Assembly (NCBI RefSeq): GCF_017551775.1 | Contig: NZ_JAFZKX010000093.1 | Location: forward strand, 1-55,294 | Origin: Fibrobacter sp. | GTDB lineage: Bacteria; Fibrobacterota; Fibrobacteria; Fibrobacterales; Fibrobacteraceae | Reading direction: 5' to 3' | DNA length: 55,294 bases | Shown: piece after piece, positions 1 to 8,460 of the stretch | Layout: each line of letters opens with the position of its first letter | How positions within the stretch are numbered: the first letter of the stretch is position 1 | The notes under the pieces: model-generated | The model's input: the letters and a program-made list of their open reading frames with translations, nothing else | The model's database searches: none | Told to the model about the DNA's origin: nothing | Made by a program: the position numbers and the translations under genes

Positions 1-2289
1 GAGCGAGGGGCCCGCGGTATCCTTGAACGGGTCACCCACGGTATCGCCCACCACGGCAGACTTGTGCGTATCGGAACCCTTGCCGCCGTAGTTACCCTTC
101 TCGACAAACTTTTTCGCATTGTCCCAGGCGCCGCCCGCATTGTTGAGCATGGTGGCAAGAGCAAACCCGCTCGCAAGCCCGCCCGCCAAAAGTCCGAACA
201 CGCCCGCGACACCCATGGTAAGTCCCACCAGCACAGGCACCACAACCGCAAGCACCGAGGGCATAATCATTTCGCGCTGGGCACCCGTCGTCGAAATTTC
301 CACGCAGCGGGCATAGTCCGGCTCGCCCGTCCCATCCATGATTCCCGGAATCTCGCGGAACTGGCGGCGCACCTCCTCCACCATCGCGCTAGCGGCACGG
401 CCCACCGCCTTGATGGTAAAGGCACAGAAAACGAACGTCATCATCGCCCCGATGAACAACCCGCCGAGCAGCATGGGGTTCATCAAGTTGAGGTTGTAAA
501 TCTGCATGAAGTCAGCGTAATTCACCTTGCTTGCGACCATTCCGAGAAGGTCCCCGTTCTCGGCGATGGCACGCGTGCCGCCGTCCAGGAACTTGACGCC
601 CGAAATGCCCGAAAGCGCTTTAGCGAGATCGCTCGCGCCGTTCGCGAACGCCACGGAACCCACCTTCCACACACCCTCCGCAGAGGATGCGAGGTGTCCA
701 AGCCAAATTTTCACTTCTTCTACGTAAGATGCGAGAAGCGCCATCGCAGTGAGCGCTGCAGAACCAATAGCGAAGCCCTTGCCCGTCGCAGCGGTGGTAT
801 TCCCGAGCATGTCGAGTTCGTCGGTACGGGCGCGCACTTCGGGATCGAGGCCCGCCATTTCGGCGTTACCGCCCGCATTGTCGGCAATCGGCCCGAAAGC
901 ATCGGTCGCAAGCGTGATGCCGAGCGTGCTCAGCATGCCCACAGCGGCAAAACCCACGCCGTAGAGGCCCATAGCCATATTCTCAAAACCGCCCGCACAG
1001 CCGAACGCGGCCACGATGCCAATCACGATAGTCACGACCGGAAGCCCAGTGGAGAACATGCCGACGGAAATGCCGTCGATAATCGTAGTCGCCGCACCGA
1101 GCTTGGCCTGGCCCGCGATACCGCGAGTGGGCTTGTAGGCATCGGAAGTGTAGTATTCGGTAAACTGCCCGATAAGGATTCCCGCGGCAAGGCCCGAAAG
1201 CACGGAACCGAAGATGCCTATCGAAATGAAATCAATCTTCACGAGCACGAGAAGCGCCACAAGGATAAGCACCGAAGAGCCGAGCGTTCCTGTAAGGAGG
1301 GAGCGCAACAGGGATTTCGTGGTGGCATTTTCCTTCGTGCGCACTGCAAAGATGCCCACAAGCGAAAGGATAATTCCAATCGCAGCCACCACCATCGGGG
1401 CGATCACGAGCTTTATGCCGCCCAGCGGTAAGGCAGCCCCGAGAGCCGCCGTCGAAAGAATGGATCCGCAGTAGGATTCGTAGAGGTCGGCGCCCATCCC
1501 GGCGACGTCCCCCACGTTATCACCGACGTTGTCCGCAATGGTCGCCGGGTTGCGCGGGTCATCCTCGGGGATGCCCGCCTCGACCTTGCCCACAAGGTCG
1601 GCGCCGACATCGGCCGCCTTCGTGTAAATGCCTCCACCCACGCGGGCGAAGAGTGCCTGCAGGGAAGCGCCCATACCGAAGGTAAGCATGGTCGTGGTGA
1701 TTTCCACCATCTTCGCATGCGCCCATTCCGCATTGTTCACCATGTCGGCAGTCCAGCCACCGAGCGAAATTTTCGCCGCCAAATCAGCGCCGAAATTCCA
1801 CACATTGTGGTCGTAAATGTAGTTGAGCGCAAAGAACCATGCCGAAATATCTAGGAGACCAAAGCCCACCACCACGAGGCCCATCACGGCGCCGCTACGG
1901 AACGCGATGACAAGCCCGCGGTTCAAGCTGCTGATGGCGCCGTTCGCCGTGCGGGAACTCGCGTACGTCGCCGTCTTCATGCCCAAAAAGCCGCAAAGCC
2001 CGCTGAAGAAGCCGCCCGTAAGGAAGGCTACCGGCACGAACGGATTCTGGATGCCCATGAAGGCCAGCACCACGAATACCGCGAAAAGCACCGCAAAGAC
2101 GATGGAAACCGTCTTGTATTGCCGCCGGAGGTAGGCAAACGCACCTACGCGCACAAAATGCGCAATCGCCTTCATTTTCTCATTGCCGTCGGGCTGCCGC
2201 TTCATGAACCTGTAAAAGAAAAACGCCATGGCGAGCGCAAACAACGCTGCAACCGGGACCAGGAACCAATAAGCTGGAATAGTAAGCAT
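1..2289 (-). CDS. hppA: Membrane-bound ion-pumping pyrophosphatase, C-terminus cut by window edge
   Basis: Couples pyrophosphate hydrolysis to H+ or Na+ export across the inner membrane. Translating the minus strand from the ATG at 2289 gives 763 codons open to the window edge. The family-specific pyrophosphate-binding stretch (DDPRNPATIADNVGDNVGD) is present, as are GNTTAATGKG and, near the edge, GDTVGDPFKDTAGPSL. The protein is hydrophobic throughout with many predicted membrane helices. The Ala after GNTTA is the residue that marks K+-dependent members of the family (K+-independent ones have Lys there), so I infer a K+-dependent, possibly Na+-pumping enzyme. Only a few dozen C-terminal residues should be missing, judged from where the GDTVGDPF motif normally lies. 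It is transcribed divergently from the membrane protein at 2397. Confidence 0.95.
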   Translation of the reverse strand, partial: MLTIPAYWFLVPVAALFALAMAFFFYRFMKRQPDGNEKMKAIAHFVRVGAFAYLRRQYKTVSIVFAVLFAVFVVLAFMGIQNPFVPVAFLTGGFFSGLCGFLGMKTATYASSRTANGAISSLNRGLVIAFRSGAVMGLVVVGFGLLDISAWFFALNYIYDHNVWNFGADLAAKISLGGWTADMVNNAEWAHAKMVEITTTMLTFGMGASLQALFARVGGGIYTKAADVGADLVGKVEAGIPEDDPRNPATIADNVGDNVGDVAGMGADLYESYCGSILSTAALGAALPLGGIKLVIAPMVVAAIGIILSLVGIFAVRTKENATTKSLLRSLLTGTLGSSVLILVALLVLVKIDFISIGIFGSVLSGLAAGILIGQFTEYYTSDAYKPTRGIAGQAKLGAATTIIDGISVGMFSTGLPVVTIVIGIVAAFGCAGGFENMAMGLYGVGFAAVGMLSTLGITLATDAFGPIADNAGGNAEMAGLDPEVRARTDELDMLGNTTAATGKGFAIGSAALTAMALLASYVEEVKIWLGHLASSAEGVWKVGSVAFANGASDLAKALSGISGVKFLDGGTRAIAENGDLLGMVASKVNYADFMQIYNLNLMNPMLLGGLFIGAMMTFVFCAFTIKAVGRAASAMVEEVRRQFREIPGIMDGTGEPDYARCVEISTTGAQREMIMPSVLAVVVPVLVGLTMGVAGVFGLLAGGLASGFALATMLNNAGGAWDNAKKFVEKGNYGGKGSDTHKSAVVGDTVGDPFKDTAGPSL

Positions 2290-2396
2290 TGAAACCTCTT
2301 TCTACTAAACCTTTGGCCGGCATCCGACGACCTTATAAAGAAATCTATAACGAAAATCCTAGAAAGGACGCTAAATTTTGTTTAAATTTACACTCC

Positions 2397-3179
2397 ATGC
2401 TGGAAAATCTCAATTTCCATTTCGAATTCTACGACTGGCTGCTCGTTTTCATGGTCACGGCGCTCGGAGTCTTCAGCGCCTACACCAAGGACCCCCAGCT
2501 CAAGGCCGTCGCGGCGACCATCCCCATCCCCTGCGGATTCGCCTATATCGCCGTCGGACTCCCCATGGGCACCGCGAACGCCATTTCGGGTTTCATGTGC
2601 CTGCTTTATGTGCATATCGTACGCATTCTTCACTATAAGGTAAAGGTTCCCATCATCCCCTCCATCGCCCTCGGCCTGGCCTTCTTCGTCGCGCTCGGAA
2701 CCTTCCTGATGCCCCGCATCCCGGATGGGGAAGCCTTCTTCATCGGGGCCTGCCTCTTCGACTTCACCGTGGGAGTCATCCTCTTCCAGAAGCAAAAATA
2801 CAAGTCCGGAGTCCGCTACAAGACTCCCCTGCCCGTATACATCAAGGCACCCGCCATCGCGGGCGTCGTCGCTGGCCTCATGGTCATAAAGAGGCTCATG
2901 GGCGGGTTCTGCACGAGCTTCCCGATGATGAACTCCATCGTAAGCTACGAATCGCGCTTTTCGCTGGGCGACCAGTGCAGGCAACTCCCGCTATTCCTCA
3001 TCGCGGGGCCGTTCATGTTCGCCGAGATGCGCTACCTCGAGATATTCCTGCACCTGAACCACTGGATTGTGCTCCTGTGCGGCTACGTGCTGTTCGCATG
3101 CATCTACTGGCCGCTGAACAAGGAACTCAAGCGCAGGAACGAGATGGCCGACGCGTCGTATTCGGACAAAAACAAGTAA
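2397..3179 (+). CDS. Polytopic inner-membrane protein, unknown function
   Basis: About 260 residues, mostly hydrophobic, with roughly seven or eight candidate membrane helices (for example GVFSAYTKDPQ flanked by hydrophobic runs, and IALGLAFFVALGTFLM). The C-terminus is charged and probably cytoplasmic. I chose the ATG at 2397 (MLENLNFHFEF); the reading frame is open back to 2289, but that upstream part overlaps the hppA start region and has no membrane-protein character. No clear Shine-Dalgarno sequence precedes it, and an AT-rich stretch (AAATTTTGTTTAAATTTA) lies immediately upstream. I recognise no family. It is followed by a short hairpin terminator and stands alone, so context says little about its job. 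Confidence 0.75.
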   Translation: MLENLNFHFEFYDWLLVFMVTALGVFSAYTKDPQLKAVAATIPIPCGFAYIAVGLPMGTANAISGFMCLLYVHIVRILHYKVKVPIIPSIALGLAFFVALGTFLMPRIPDGEAFFIGACLFDFTVGVILFQKQKYKSGVRYKTPLPVYIKAPAIAGVVAGLMVIKRLMGGFCTSFPMMNSIVSYESRFSLGDQCRQLPLFLIAGPFMFAEMRYLEIFLHLNHWIVLLCGYVLFACIYWPLNKELKRRNEMADASYSDKNK

Positions 3180-3181
3180 AG

Positions 3182-3204
3182 AACGCCACATAAAAGCGTT
3201 TTTT
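3182..3204 (+). terminator. Rho-independent terminator after the 2397 gene
   Basis: Stem AACGC (3182-3186) pairs with GCGTT (3196-3200) and runs into a T tract. It lies 2 nt after the stop codon. The stem is short, so strength is uncertain. Confidence 0.5.
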
Positions 3205-3291
3205 GCCCCCTTTTGCCAAATTTTTACTTGTAAATTCCGCTCCAAATAATTAGATATTCAAGAGAACTATAGATGCACCACGAGGAGCCCT

Positions 3292-4386
3292 ATGAAAAAG
3301 ATTGCACTTCTTCCGATATCACTGTTTGCAGCTCTATCCATCACCGCATGCGGTGACAGCGAGTCCGGCAACCCCGTCACCCCCGAAGGCGGTAGCCAGC
3401 CCGCACTTTCTTCGGAAGCGCTCCCCGGTTCCTCGGATGCACTCCCGACATCGTCCGCGACAGTCCCCGGTTCTTCAGAAACGGTCCCGCCCGCATCTTC
3501 GGCAGCCGTCCCGGCTTCTTCCGCGACAGTCGAAGCTCCGGTTGAATTTACCACTGACGCGGTAGCCCTCCCCGACATGGGCTGCACCTCCGAGCCCCTT
3601 TCGTTCGGTTCGGGCGTGAAGCTCACCTGCAACGGCGAATATGTCGGCAACATCCTCGAAGACAGCGACACTTCCCCGTTCGACCCGAACGCGGCCGCCT
3701 ACACGAGCTTCGTCGGCATCAAGAAGATTTTTGCAGCGCTGCAGCCCACCGACAAGGCCGTATTCATCTTGCGCCACGCCCACCGCACCAGCAGCACCGA
3801 CGTCGACGGCGTCCTTACCGGCCTCGGATACGAACAGGCAATCACCGTCGGCAAGCAGATCGCGGGCACCGAAGAAATCAAATACTGGCATTCCGAGATT
3901 CCGCGCACCATGCAGACCAGCATGGCAATCGCCCAGGGCCGCGGGCAAACCGAATTCTCGCATGTTGCGCTCAAGGAACTGAACGGCGGCTGGTTCGAGA
4001 AGGACCACGCCAAAGTCGAAGAATACAATGCTACCGTCTCTAGCAGCTACGACGTCGTTTCGCGCTGGGCCTACAACGAATACCCCGACCCGACCGTCAA
4101 TTATAACGAAGGTTTCTACGACCTGATGGAACGCGGAACCCAGTTCATGAGCGAAATCATCCTCGCCAAGGTCGTCCCGCAGAGCCGCATCAGCGTCGTC
4201 ATTTCACACGACCAGATGCTCTACCCGCTCACGATTTTCGCGACGAACAGGCTGCTCGAAATGAAGCACCACGAAGACAAGAGCTGGCTCAACTTCCTCG
4301 CAGGCGTCGCCGTGATCGTCCATGCAGACGGTTCCATCAAGTACGTGCCGGTCATGGGCCTCGACGAAGGCACCATGTCTAGCTAG
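3292..4386 (+). CDS. Lipoprotein with histidine-phosphatase (phosphoglycerate-mutase-like) domain
   Basis: Predicted secreted lipoprotein of 364 residues. It starts MKKIALLPISLFAAL and has a lipobox ending SITAC, followed by a Ser/Pro/Ala-rich linker to about residue 85. The remainder resembles the histidine phosphatase superfamily: FILRHAHRTSS carries the RH(G/A) phosphohistidine motif, SEIPRTMQTSMAIA the conserved second Arg region, and VVISHDQMLYP the distal catalytic His. The substrate cannot be read from sequence; surface-located members act on phosphorylated sugars or small metabolites. GAGGAG lies 7 nt before the ATG. The trmO start is only 8 nt after this stop codon, so the two are probably co-transcribed, although their roles look unrelated. 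Confidence 0.8.
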   Translation: MKKIALLPISLFAALSITACGDSESGNPVTPEGGSQPALSSEALPGSSDALPTSSATVPGSSETVPPASSAAVPASSATVEAPVEFTTDAVALPDMGCTSEPLSFGSGVKLTCNGEYVGNILEDSDTSPFDPNAAAYTSFVGIKKIFAALQPTDKAVFILRHAHRTSSTDVDGVLTGLGYEQAITVGKQIAGTEEIKYWHSEIPRTMQTSMAIAQGRGQTEFSHVALKELNGGWFEKDHAKVEEYNATVSSSYDVVSRWAYNEYPDPTVNYNEGFYDLMERGTQFMSEIILAKVVPQSRISVVISHDQMLYPLTIFATNRLLEMKHHEDKSWLNFLAGVAVIVHADGSIKYVPVMGLDEGTMSS

Positions 4387-4394
4387 TTCAGGGC

Positions 4395-5081
4395 ATGGAC
4401 AGCCTTAACCTAAAAATCATCGCCCGCATAAAAAGCGACTTCCCCGAAAAGTTCGGGATACCCCGCCAGAGCGGGCTTGTCCCTTCGTTGCGTTCGACCA
4501 TACGGTTCGAGCCCGAATTCAGGAATGCGGATGCGCTCCGCGGGCTGGAAGGCTTCAGCCACCTGTGGCTCATCTGGATATTCTCCGAAAACATCCGGGA
4601 CACATGGCACCCGACGGTGCGGCCCCCGCGCCTCGGAGGCAATACGCGGCTCGGCGTATTCGCCACAAGGAGCAGTTTCCGCCCGAACCCTATCGCGATG
4701 AGCTGCGTGAAGATTGAAGGTATCCGCCTGGACGCTCCAGACGGGCCCGAAATTATCGTGAGCGGTGCCGACCTTATGGACGGCACCCCCATTCTGGACA
4801 TCAAGCCCTACCTGCCCTACGCCGACAGCATTCCCGACGCAAAGGGCGGTTTTGCGGAAGCCCGCAGGTACGATTCCCTGCAGGTGGAAATCGCTCCCGA
4901 GATAGCGAGCCAGGTACCGGAAGGCAAGCTCGACGCCCTCGTCGAGATATTGAGGCAGGACCCGCGGCCGCACTACCAGGACGATCCCGAAAGAGTTTAC
5001 GGACTCGCCTTCGCCGGCAAAAACATCAAGTTCAAGGTTGCCGACGGAACGCTCACCGTCATAGCCGTAGAAAGCGCCTAA
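4395..5081 (+). CDS. trmO: tRNA (N6-threonylcarbamoyladenosine-37) N6-methyltransferase TrmO
   Basis: TrmO methylates t6A at position 37 of certain ANN-decoding tRNAs using S-adenosylmethionine. The N-terminal half has the TsaA/YaeB signature: GLEGFSHLWLIWIF, RPPRLGGNTRLGVFATRSSF, RPNPIAMS and DLMDGTPILDIKPYLPY. These cover the SAM-binding beta-barrel unique to this family. The C-terminal part (PRPHYQDDPERVYGLAF) matches the tail domain of full-length TrmO, and 228 residues is the usual length. It directly follows the phosphatase-like lipoprotein gene and ends before a strong hairpin terminator. Cytoplasmic housekeeping function; identification is firm from motif order. Confidence 0.93.
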   Translation: MDSLNLKIIARIKSDFPEKFGIPRQSGLVPSLRSTIRFEPEFRNADALRGLEGFSHLWLIWIFSENIRDTWHPTVRPPRLGGNTRLGVFATRSSFRPNPIAMSCVKIEGIRLDAPDGPEIIVSGADLMDGTPILDIKPYLPYADSIPDAKGGFAEARRYDSLQVEIAPEIASQVPEGKLDALVEILRQDPRPHYQDDPERVYGLAFAGKNIKFKVADGTLTVIAVESA

Positions 5082-5122
5082 AACAAATTTCCTAAAACGC
5101 CGCACGAGCGGCCACAAGAAAA

Positions 5123-5153
5123 CCCGGGGCAAACAACTTACCCCGGGCGTTTT
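5123..5153 (+). terminator. Rho-independent terminator of the lipoprotein-trmO unit
   Basis: Perfect stem CCCGGGG (5123-5129) with CCCCGGG (5141-5147), 11-nt loop, followed by CGTTTTGA. It lies about 40 nt after the trmO stop codon. Confidence 0.75.
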
Positions 5154-5164
5154 GATCCACCCCA

Positions 5165-5186
5165 AAAGCCAGATTGAGCATCTGGT
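5165..5186 (-). terminator. Terminator of the CE6 esterase unit
   Basis: CCAGAT (5169-5174) pairs with ATCTGG (5180-5185) around a 5-nt loop. On the minus strand the stem follows the esterase stop by 2 nt and runs into CTTTTG. It can also act on the plus strand, where TTTTATTT follows. Confidence 0.6.
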
Positions 5187-5187
5187 T

Positions 5188-6384
5188 TTATTTAATCAGC
5201 ACCTTCTGTACAGAACGTTCGGAGCCCACCTGAACGGACAGCATGTAGCTACCCTGCGGGAGCAGCGACGCATCGAAACCGAGCGTTCCTCCGGCATAGC
5301 TGTTGCTGAAGTCGAGAACGGCCTTGCCCTGCATGGTGAACACCTTCGCCGAAACAGCGAAACCGTTCGCCCGGACCGGCACGGACACGCGACCCGCATG
5401 CACGACGGCCTTTCCGATAACAGTCGACGCATCGGCAACCACGCCAATAGCGAGCGCAGAAGATTCAGACCCGACGCTGGAACTGGATCCCGGAGCAACT
5501 TCGCTCGAGCTGGATTCTTCGACAGAGCTGCTCGACGGAGTCGTCGTTACGGGCTTAAGGTCATCACCCAGGATTTCCATCACCTTCTCGGCATAGCGCT
5601 TACCGAAGTCGCGGTAGCCCTGCGAAGAGAAGTGGATGCGCATCATGTCCAGGTCGTTGAGACCCTCGGCAGAAACGAGGTAAAAGTTCTTGGACTGTTG
5701 CGGAAGTTTCCGGATGTTGTTGTTCGTGCCCTTGGAGCTTCCTTGATACGGGACCTCGCCCGCAAAGAACGGAATGTTCTCGTCGAGGCCGATGTCCCTG
5801 ACCAGACGGTCGTAGACCTTCTTGACCTTGTTAGGCCAATCGCTGTCGCCCTCGTCGGTTTCGCCCTGGTGGAAGATGATGCCCTTGATGACGCCGTCTT
5901 CCTTGGCCTTCAAAGCCATATCCACCAAGCGCTGGTAGGGATTGCCACCGTAATCATTGACGATGTCCTTGAACCAACCAGCCTGGGTTGACAAATAGCT
6001 CTGGTCAATAGGCGAATCGAACGCCACGATGCTGCAGCCCGCTATGGCCACAACCACGACGCCAACCTTGATTTGCGGGTCAAGCTTTTCGACCAGCGTG
6101 CGTCCGAAGTAGTCGGTGGGGCCAAGGCCGCCGTGTTTGTTCGCCAAAGGCGGAATCGCGTCGTTCCACGTACCCAGCTTCCTTCCGTTGAAGTTGTCGA
6201 TTGCCGAAAGCATCTGGAAACGCGGATCGACCGTCTTGTCTTGAGACTCGATAGTGCCCTGGCCCTCCATGTTGGACTGACCAAAGGCGAGGTAGATGTG
6301 GAAATTGGGATCCGGTGCGGCAAATGCAGCCGAAGCCATAAGCGCCGAACCGACAATCAGTCCAATCAGGTTCTTCTTTTTCAT
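5188..6384 (-). CDS. Secreted CE6-type carbohydrate (acetylxylan) esterase, second of a tandem pair
   Basis: Predicted secreted SGNH-fold esterase of the CE6/DUF303 family, which removes acetyl groups from plant xylan. The signal peptide ends near residue 22 (MASAAFA|APDPNFH). Catalytic blocks are visible: FGQSNMEGQ (nucleophile Ser), IIFHQGETDEGD, and LDMMRIHF carrying the distal Asp and His. A Ser/Glu-rich linker follows at about residues 290-325, then a C-terminal domain of about 75 residues (VSVPVRANGFAVSAKVF ... SERSVQKVLIK) resembling the sorting domains of type IX secretion cargo. The ATG at 6384 has GAGGAG 5 nt upstream; an upstream in-frame start would break the signal peptide. It follows its paralogue by 44 nt, so the two probably form an operon. 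Confidence 0.88.
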   Translation of the reverse strand: MKKKNLIGLIVGSALMASAAFAAPDPNFHIYLAFGQSNMEGQGTIESQDKTVDPRFQMLSAIDNFNGRKLGTWNDAIPPLANKHGGLGPTDYFGRTLVEKLDPQIKVGVVVVAIAGCSIVAFDSPIDQSYLSTQAGWFKDIVNDYGGNPYQRLVDMALKAKEDGVIKGIIFHQGETDEGDSDWPNKVKKVYDRLVRDIGLDENIPFFAGEVPYQGSSKGTNNNIRKLPQQSKNFYLVSAEGLNDLDMMRIHFSSQGYRDFGKRYAEKVMEILGDDLKPVTTTPSSSSVEESSSSEVAPGSSSSVGSESSALAIGVVADASTVIGKAVVHAGRVSVPVRANGFAVSAKVFTMQGKAVLDFSNSYAGGTLGFDASLLPQGSYMLSVQVGSERSVQKVLIK

Positions 6385-6428
6385 TTTGACTCCTCTGTTG
6401 AACCAAACAATTTCCACATACCACCAAG

Positions 6429-7679
6429 TTACTTTATCTGTACTTTCTGTACAGACCGTTCAGAACCAACCTGAACGGATACCATGTAGTTTCCCTGCGG
6501 GAGGCGCGACGCATCGAAACCGAGCGTACCCATGGAATAGCTGTTACCGAAGTCGAGCAGCATCTTGCCCTGCATGCTGAACACCTTCGCAGACACCGCG
6601 TCGCCATTCACCTTGACCGGCACGGACACGCGACCCGAGTTCACGACAGCCTTCCCGATAGCGGAAGATACCGCAGCGACCGCACCGATGGCTTCGGTCG
6701 AAGAACTGGAACGGTGGACGTGCTGATGGCTGGAACTGGAAGCGGTCACGCTGCTGGAACTTTTCGGAGCAACTTCGCTCGAAGTGGGCCCAACGGCGGA
6801 ACTGGATTCGGCTACGGAACTGGAACTGGTCGCTGTCGCCACGGGCTTGATCTTGTCACCCAAGACCTCGACCATCTTCTCGGCATAGCGCTTGCCGAAG
6901 TCGCGGTATTCCTGCGGGGTGAAGTGGACGTTCTGGCCATCGCCCAATGCCTGGTTGAAACCTTCGGAAGAGACCACGTAGAAGTTCTTGGACTGCTGCG
7001 GGAGTTTCGCGATGTTTTGGTTCGCACCGGAACTGGAACCGCTGCGCAGCACTTCGCCCGCGAGGAACGGGATATCGCTGTCGAGTCCCAGGTCCTTGAT
7101 GATGTTGTCGTAGACCTTCTTGACCGAGTAAGGCCACTGGCTGTTGCCGGCGTCGGTTTCACCCTGGTGGAAGATGATGCCCTTGATGACGCCGTCTTCC
7201 TGGGCCTTCTTCGCCATCTCGATCAGGCGGCCATAGGGATTGCCACCATAGTCATTGATGCGCTGGGTCATCCAGCTCTGCTGCGTCCTCGCGTAATTCG
7301 CGTAGTTGTCCTTGTCGAACAGCTGGATACTGCAGCCCGCAACTGCGACCACGATGACACCCACCTTGATCTGGGAATCCGTCTTCTCGACCATAGTACG
7401 GCCGAAGTAGTCCGTAGGTCCGAGCTTAGCCCCCTGACAATGCGCCAGCGGGGGCGTCGCCTTGGACCACCGTCCCTTCGTCTTGCCGGAACAGGAACCG
7501 TTATCGGCAGCCCATAGCACCTGGAAACGTTCGTCAACGGTCCTGTCTTCGTTGCCGATATCGCCCTGGCCTTCCATGTTGGACTGGCCGAAAGCGAGAT
7601 AAATGTGGAAGTTAGGATCTGGTGCCGCATATACGGCAGATGCGGCACAAGCCGCCATAATCACTTTTTTGATATTCAT
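6429..7679 (-). CDS. Secreted CE6-type carbohydrate (acetylxylan) esterase, first of a tandem pair
   Basis: Close paralogue of the following gene, with the same architecture: signal peptide (MNIKKVIMAACAASAVYA), SGNH catalytic domain with FGQSNMEGQGD, IIFHQGETDAGN and GDGQNVHF, Ser-rich linker, and a nearly identical C-terminal domain ending SERSVQKVQIK. It differs by a Cys-containing insertion (CSGKTKGRW ... CQGAKLGP) absent from the second copy and by a His-rich break in the linker (SSHQHVHRSSSS). GGAGAG lies 5 nt before the ATG at 7679; the open frame extends upstream without signal-peptide sense. Expected to act outside the cell on acetylated hemicellulose. Substrate specificity is inferred from the family. 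Confidence 0.88.
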   Translation of the reverse strand: MNIKKVIMAACAASAVYAAPDPNFHIYLAFGQSNMEGQGDIGNEDRTVDERFQVLWAADNGSCSGKTKGRWSKATPPLAHCQGAKLGPTDYFGRTMVEKTDSQIKVGVIVVAVAGCSIQLFDKDNYANYARTQQSWMTQRINDYGGNPYGRLIEMAKKAQEDGVIKGIIFHQGETDAGNSQWPYSVKKVYDNIIKDLGLDSDIPFLAGEVLRSGSSSGANQNIAKLPQQSKNFYVVSSEGFNQALGDGQNVHFTPQEYRDFGKRYAEKMVEVLGDKIKPVATATSSSSVAESSSAVGPTSSEVAPKSSSSVTASSSSHQHVHRSSSSTEAIGAVAAVSSAIGKAVVNSGRVSVPVKVNGDAVSAKVFSMQGKMLLDFGNSYSMGTLGFDASRLPQGNYMVSVQVGSERSVQKVQIK

Positions 7680-7914
7680 TTTTACTCTCCATAAACAAGA
7701 GCAGAACAAACCCAATCCTGCTCGGAAATTAATATAGATAAAAAAACGCAAACGTCTGCAATTACAGGCATTATCCGTTGTATCATGGCGCAACACACAA
7801 AAGAGACCGTTCCCGGAGCCTTTTTTTTTCGATTTTTACCGAATTTTCACACTGTCCCATACCGCAAAAACAAACATTTATTTATATTCCCTATGTATTT
7901 ATCGGAGGAATCCA
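7680..7914. promoter_or_regulatory. Divergent promoter region between esterase pair and lipoprotein
   Basis: 235 nt with no credible gene. It must hold the promoters for the minus-strand esterases and the plus-strand lipoprotein. AT-rich tracts occur on both sides (near 7728-7745 and 7860-7890). I see no operator-like palindrome. Confidence 0.4.
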
Positions 7915-8424
7915 ATGAAAAAGATTATCATGACGGCCATCGCGGCCGCAAGCGTATGCCTTCTTTCCGCCTGTGGCGGTGAGGAATCCAAGCCTTCCCG
8001 TGCTGACATGTGCGCACAGGGCCTGAACGAAGACTGCCTCATCGGCCAGTGGAACCTGCAGTCCATCCAGAGCAGGGACGGAAGCCAAATTTACACGGAC
8101 TTCGGTGTTACCCCGAGCACGCTCGAATTCAGAGACGACGGGACGTTCTATTTCGTGTTCACGACCAACACCGGCATTTCCGAAATGGCCGGCAACGGCT
8201 GCGGCGGCTCAGACAATTACGGAACCTGGGAAATCGCAGGCAAAGTGCTCAAGTTGAAGATTGGCCGTACCGACTGTCTGGAAACTGGCCGCAGCTACAC
8301 GCTGACGCCGACCATCAGCGAACGCAACCTGAACCTGAACACGGTAGTCTTCCACGAAAACGACATGACCGACCAGCTCACGAAATCCAATTCTACCGAA
8401 TACTTCGTCCGCGTGGGCGAATAA
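7915..8424 (+). CDS. Small lipoprotein, possible lipocalin-like fold
   Basis: 169 residues. The signal peptide has lipobox LLSAC (Cys20), then the mature part CGGEESKPSRADMC. The core pattern (IGQWNLQSIQSRDG ... LEFRDDGTFYF ... GTWEIAGKVLKLKIG) looks like the beta-strand run of lipocalin-like/META-type small lipoproteins, which is a fold-level guess. Four further Cys residues in the mature chain could form disulfides. GGAGGA sits 6 nt before the ATG. Monocistronic: a hairpin follows the stop, and the next gene is convergent and nearly touching. Function unknown. Confidence 0.75.
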   Translation: MKKIIMTAIAAASVCLLSACGGEESKPSRADMCAQGLNEDCLIGQWNLQSIQSRDGSQIYTDFGVTPSTLEFRDDGTFYFVFTTNTGISEMAGNGCGGSDNYGTWEIAGKVLKLKIGRTDCLETGRSYTLTPTISERNLNLNTVVFHENDMTDQLTKSNSTEYFVRVGE

Positions 8425-8432
8425 GCGCAGCC

Positions 8433-8460
8433 AAGCCCGCTTCAACGCGAGGCGGGTTTC
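8433..8460 (+). terminator. Probable terminator after the small lipoprotein
   Basis: CCCGC (8436-8440) pairs with GCGGG (8452-8456), followed by TTT. It overlaps the 3' end of the convergent transglutaminase gene. The T tract is short, so this is moderate evidence only. Confidence 0.4.

Noticed and set aside
64-1431. Long plus-strand reading frame of 455 codons
   Set aside because: Antisense to hppA; composition is His/Arg-rich shadow sequence without family features, while the opposite strand has clear pyrophosphatase motifs.
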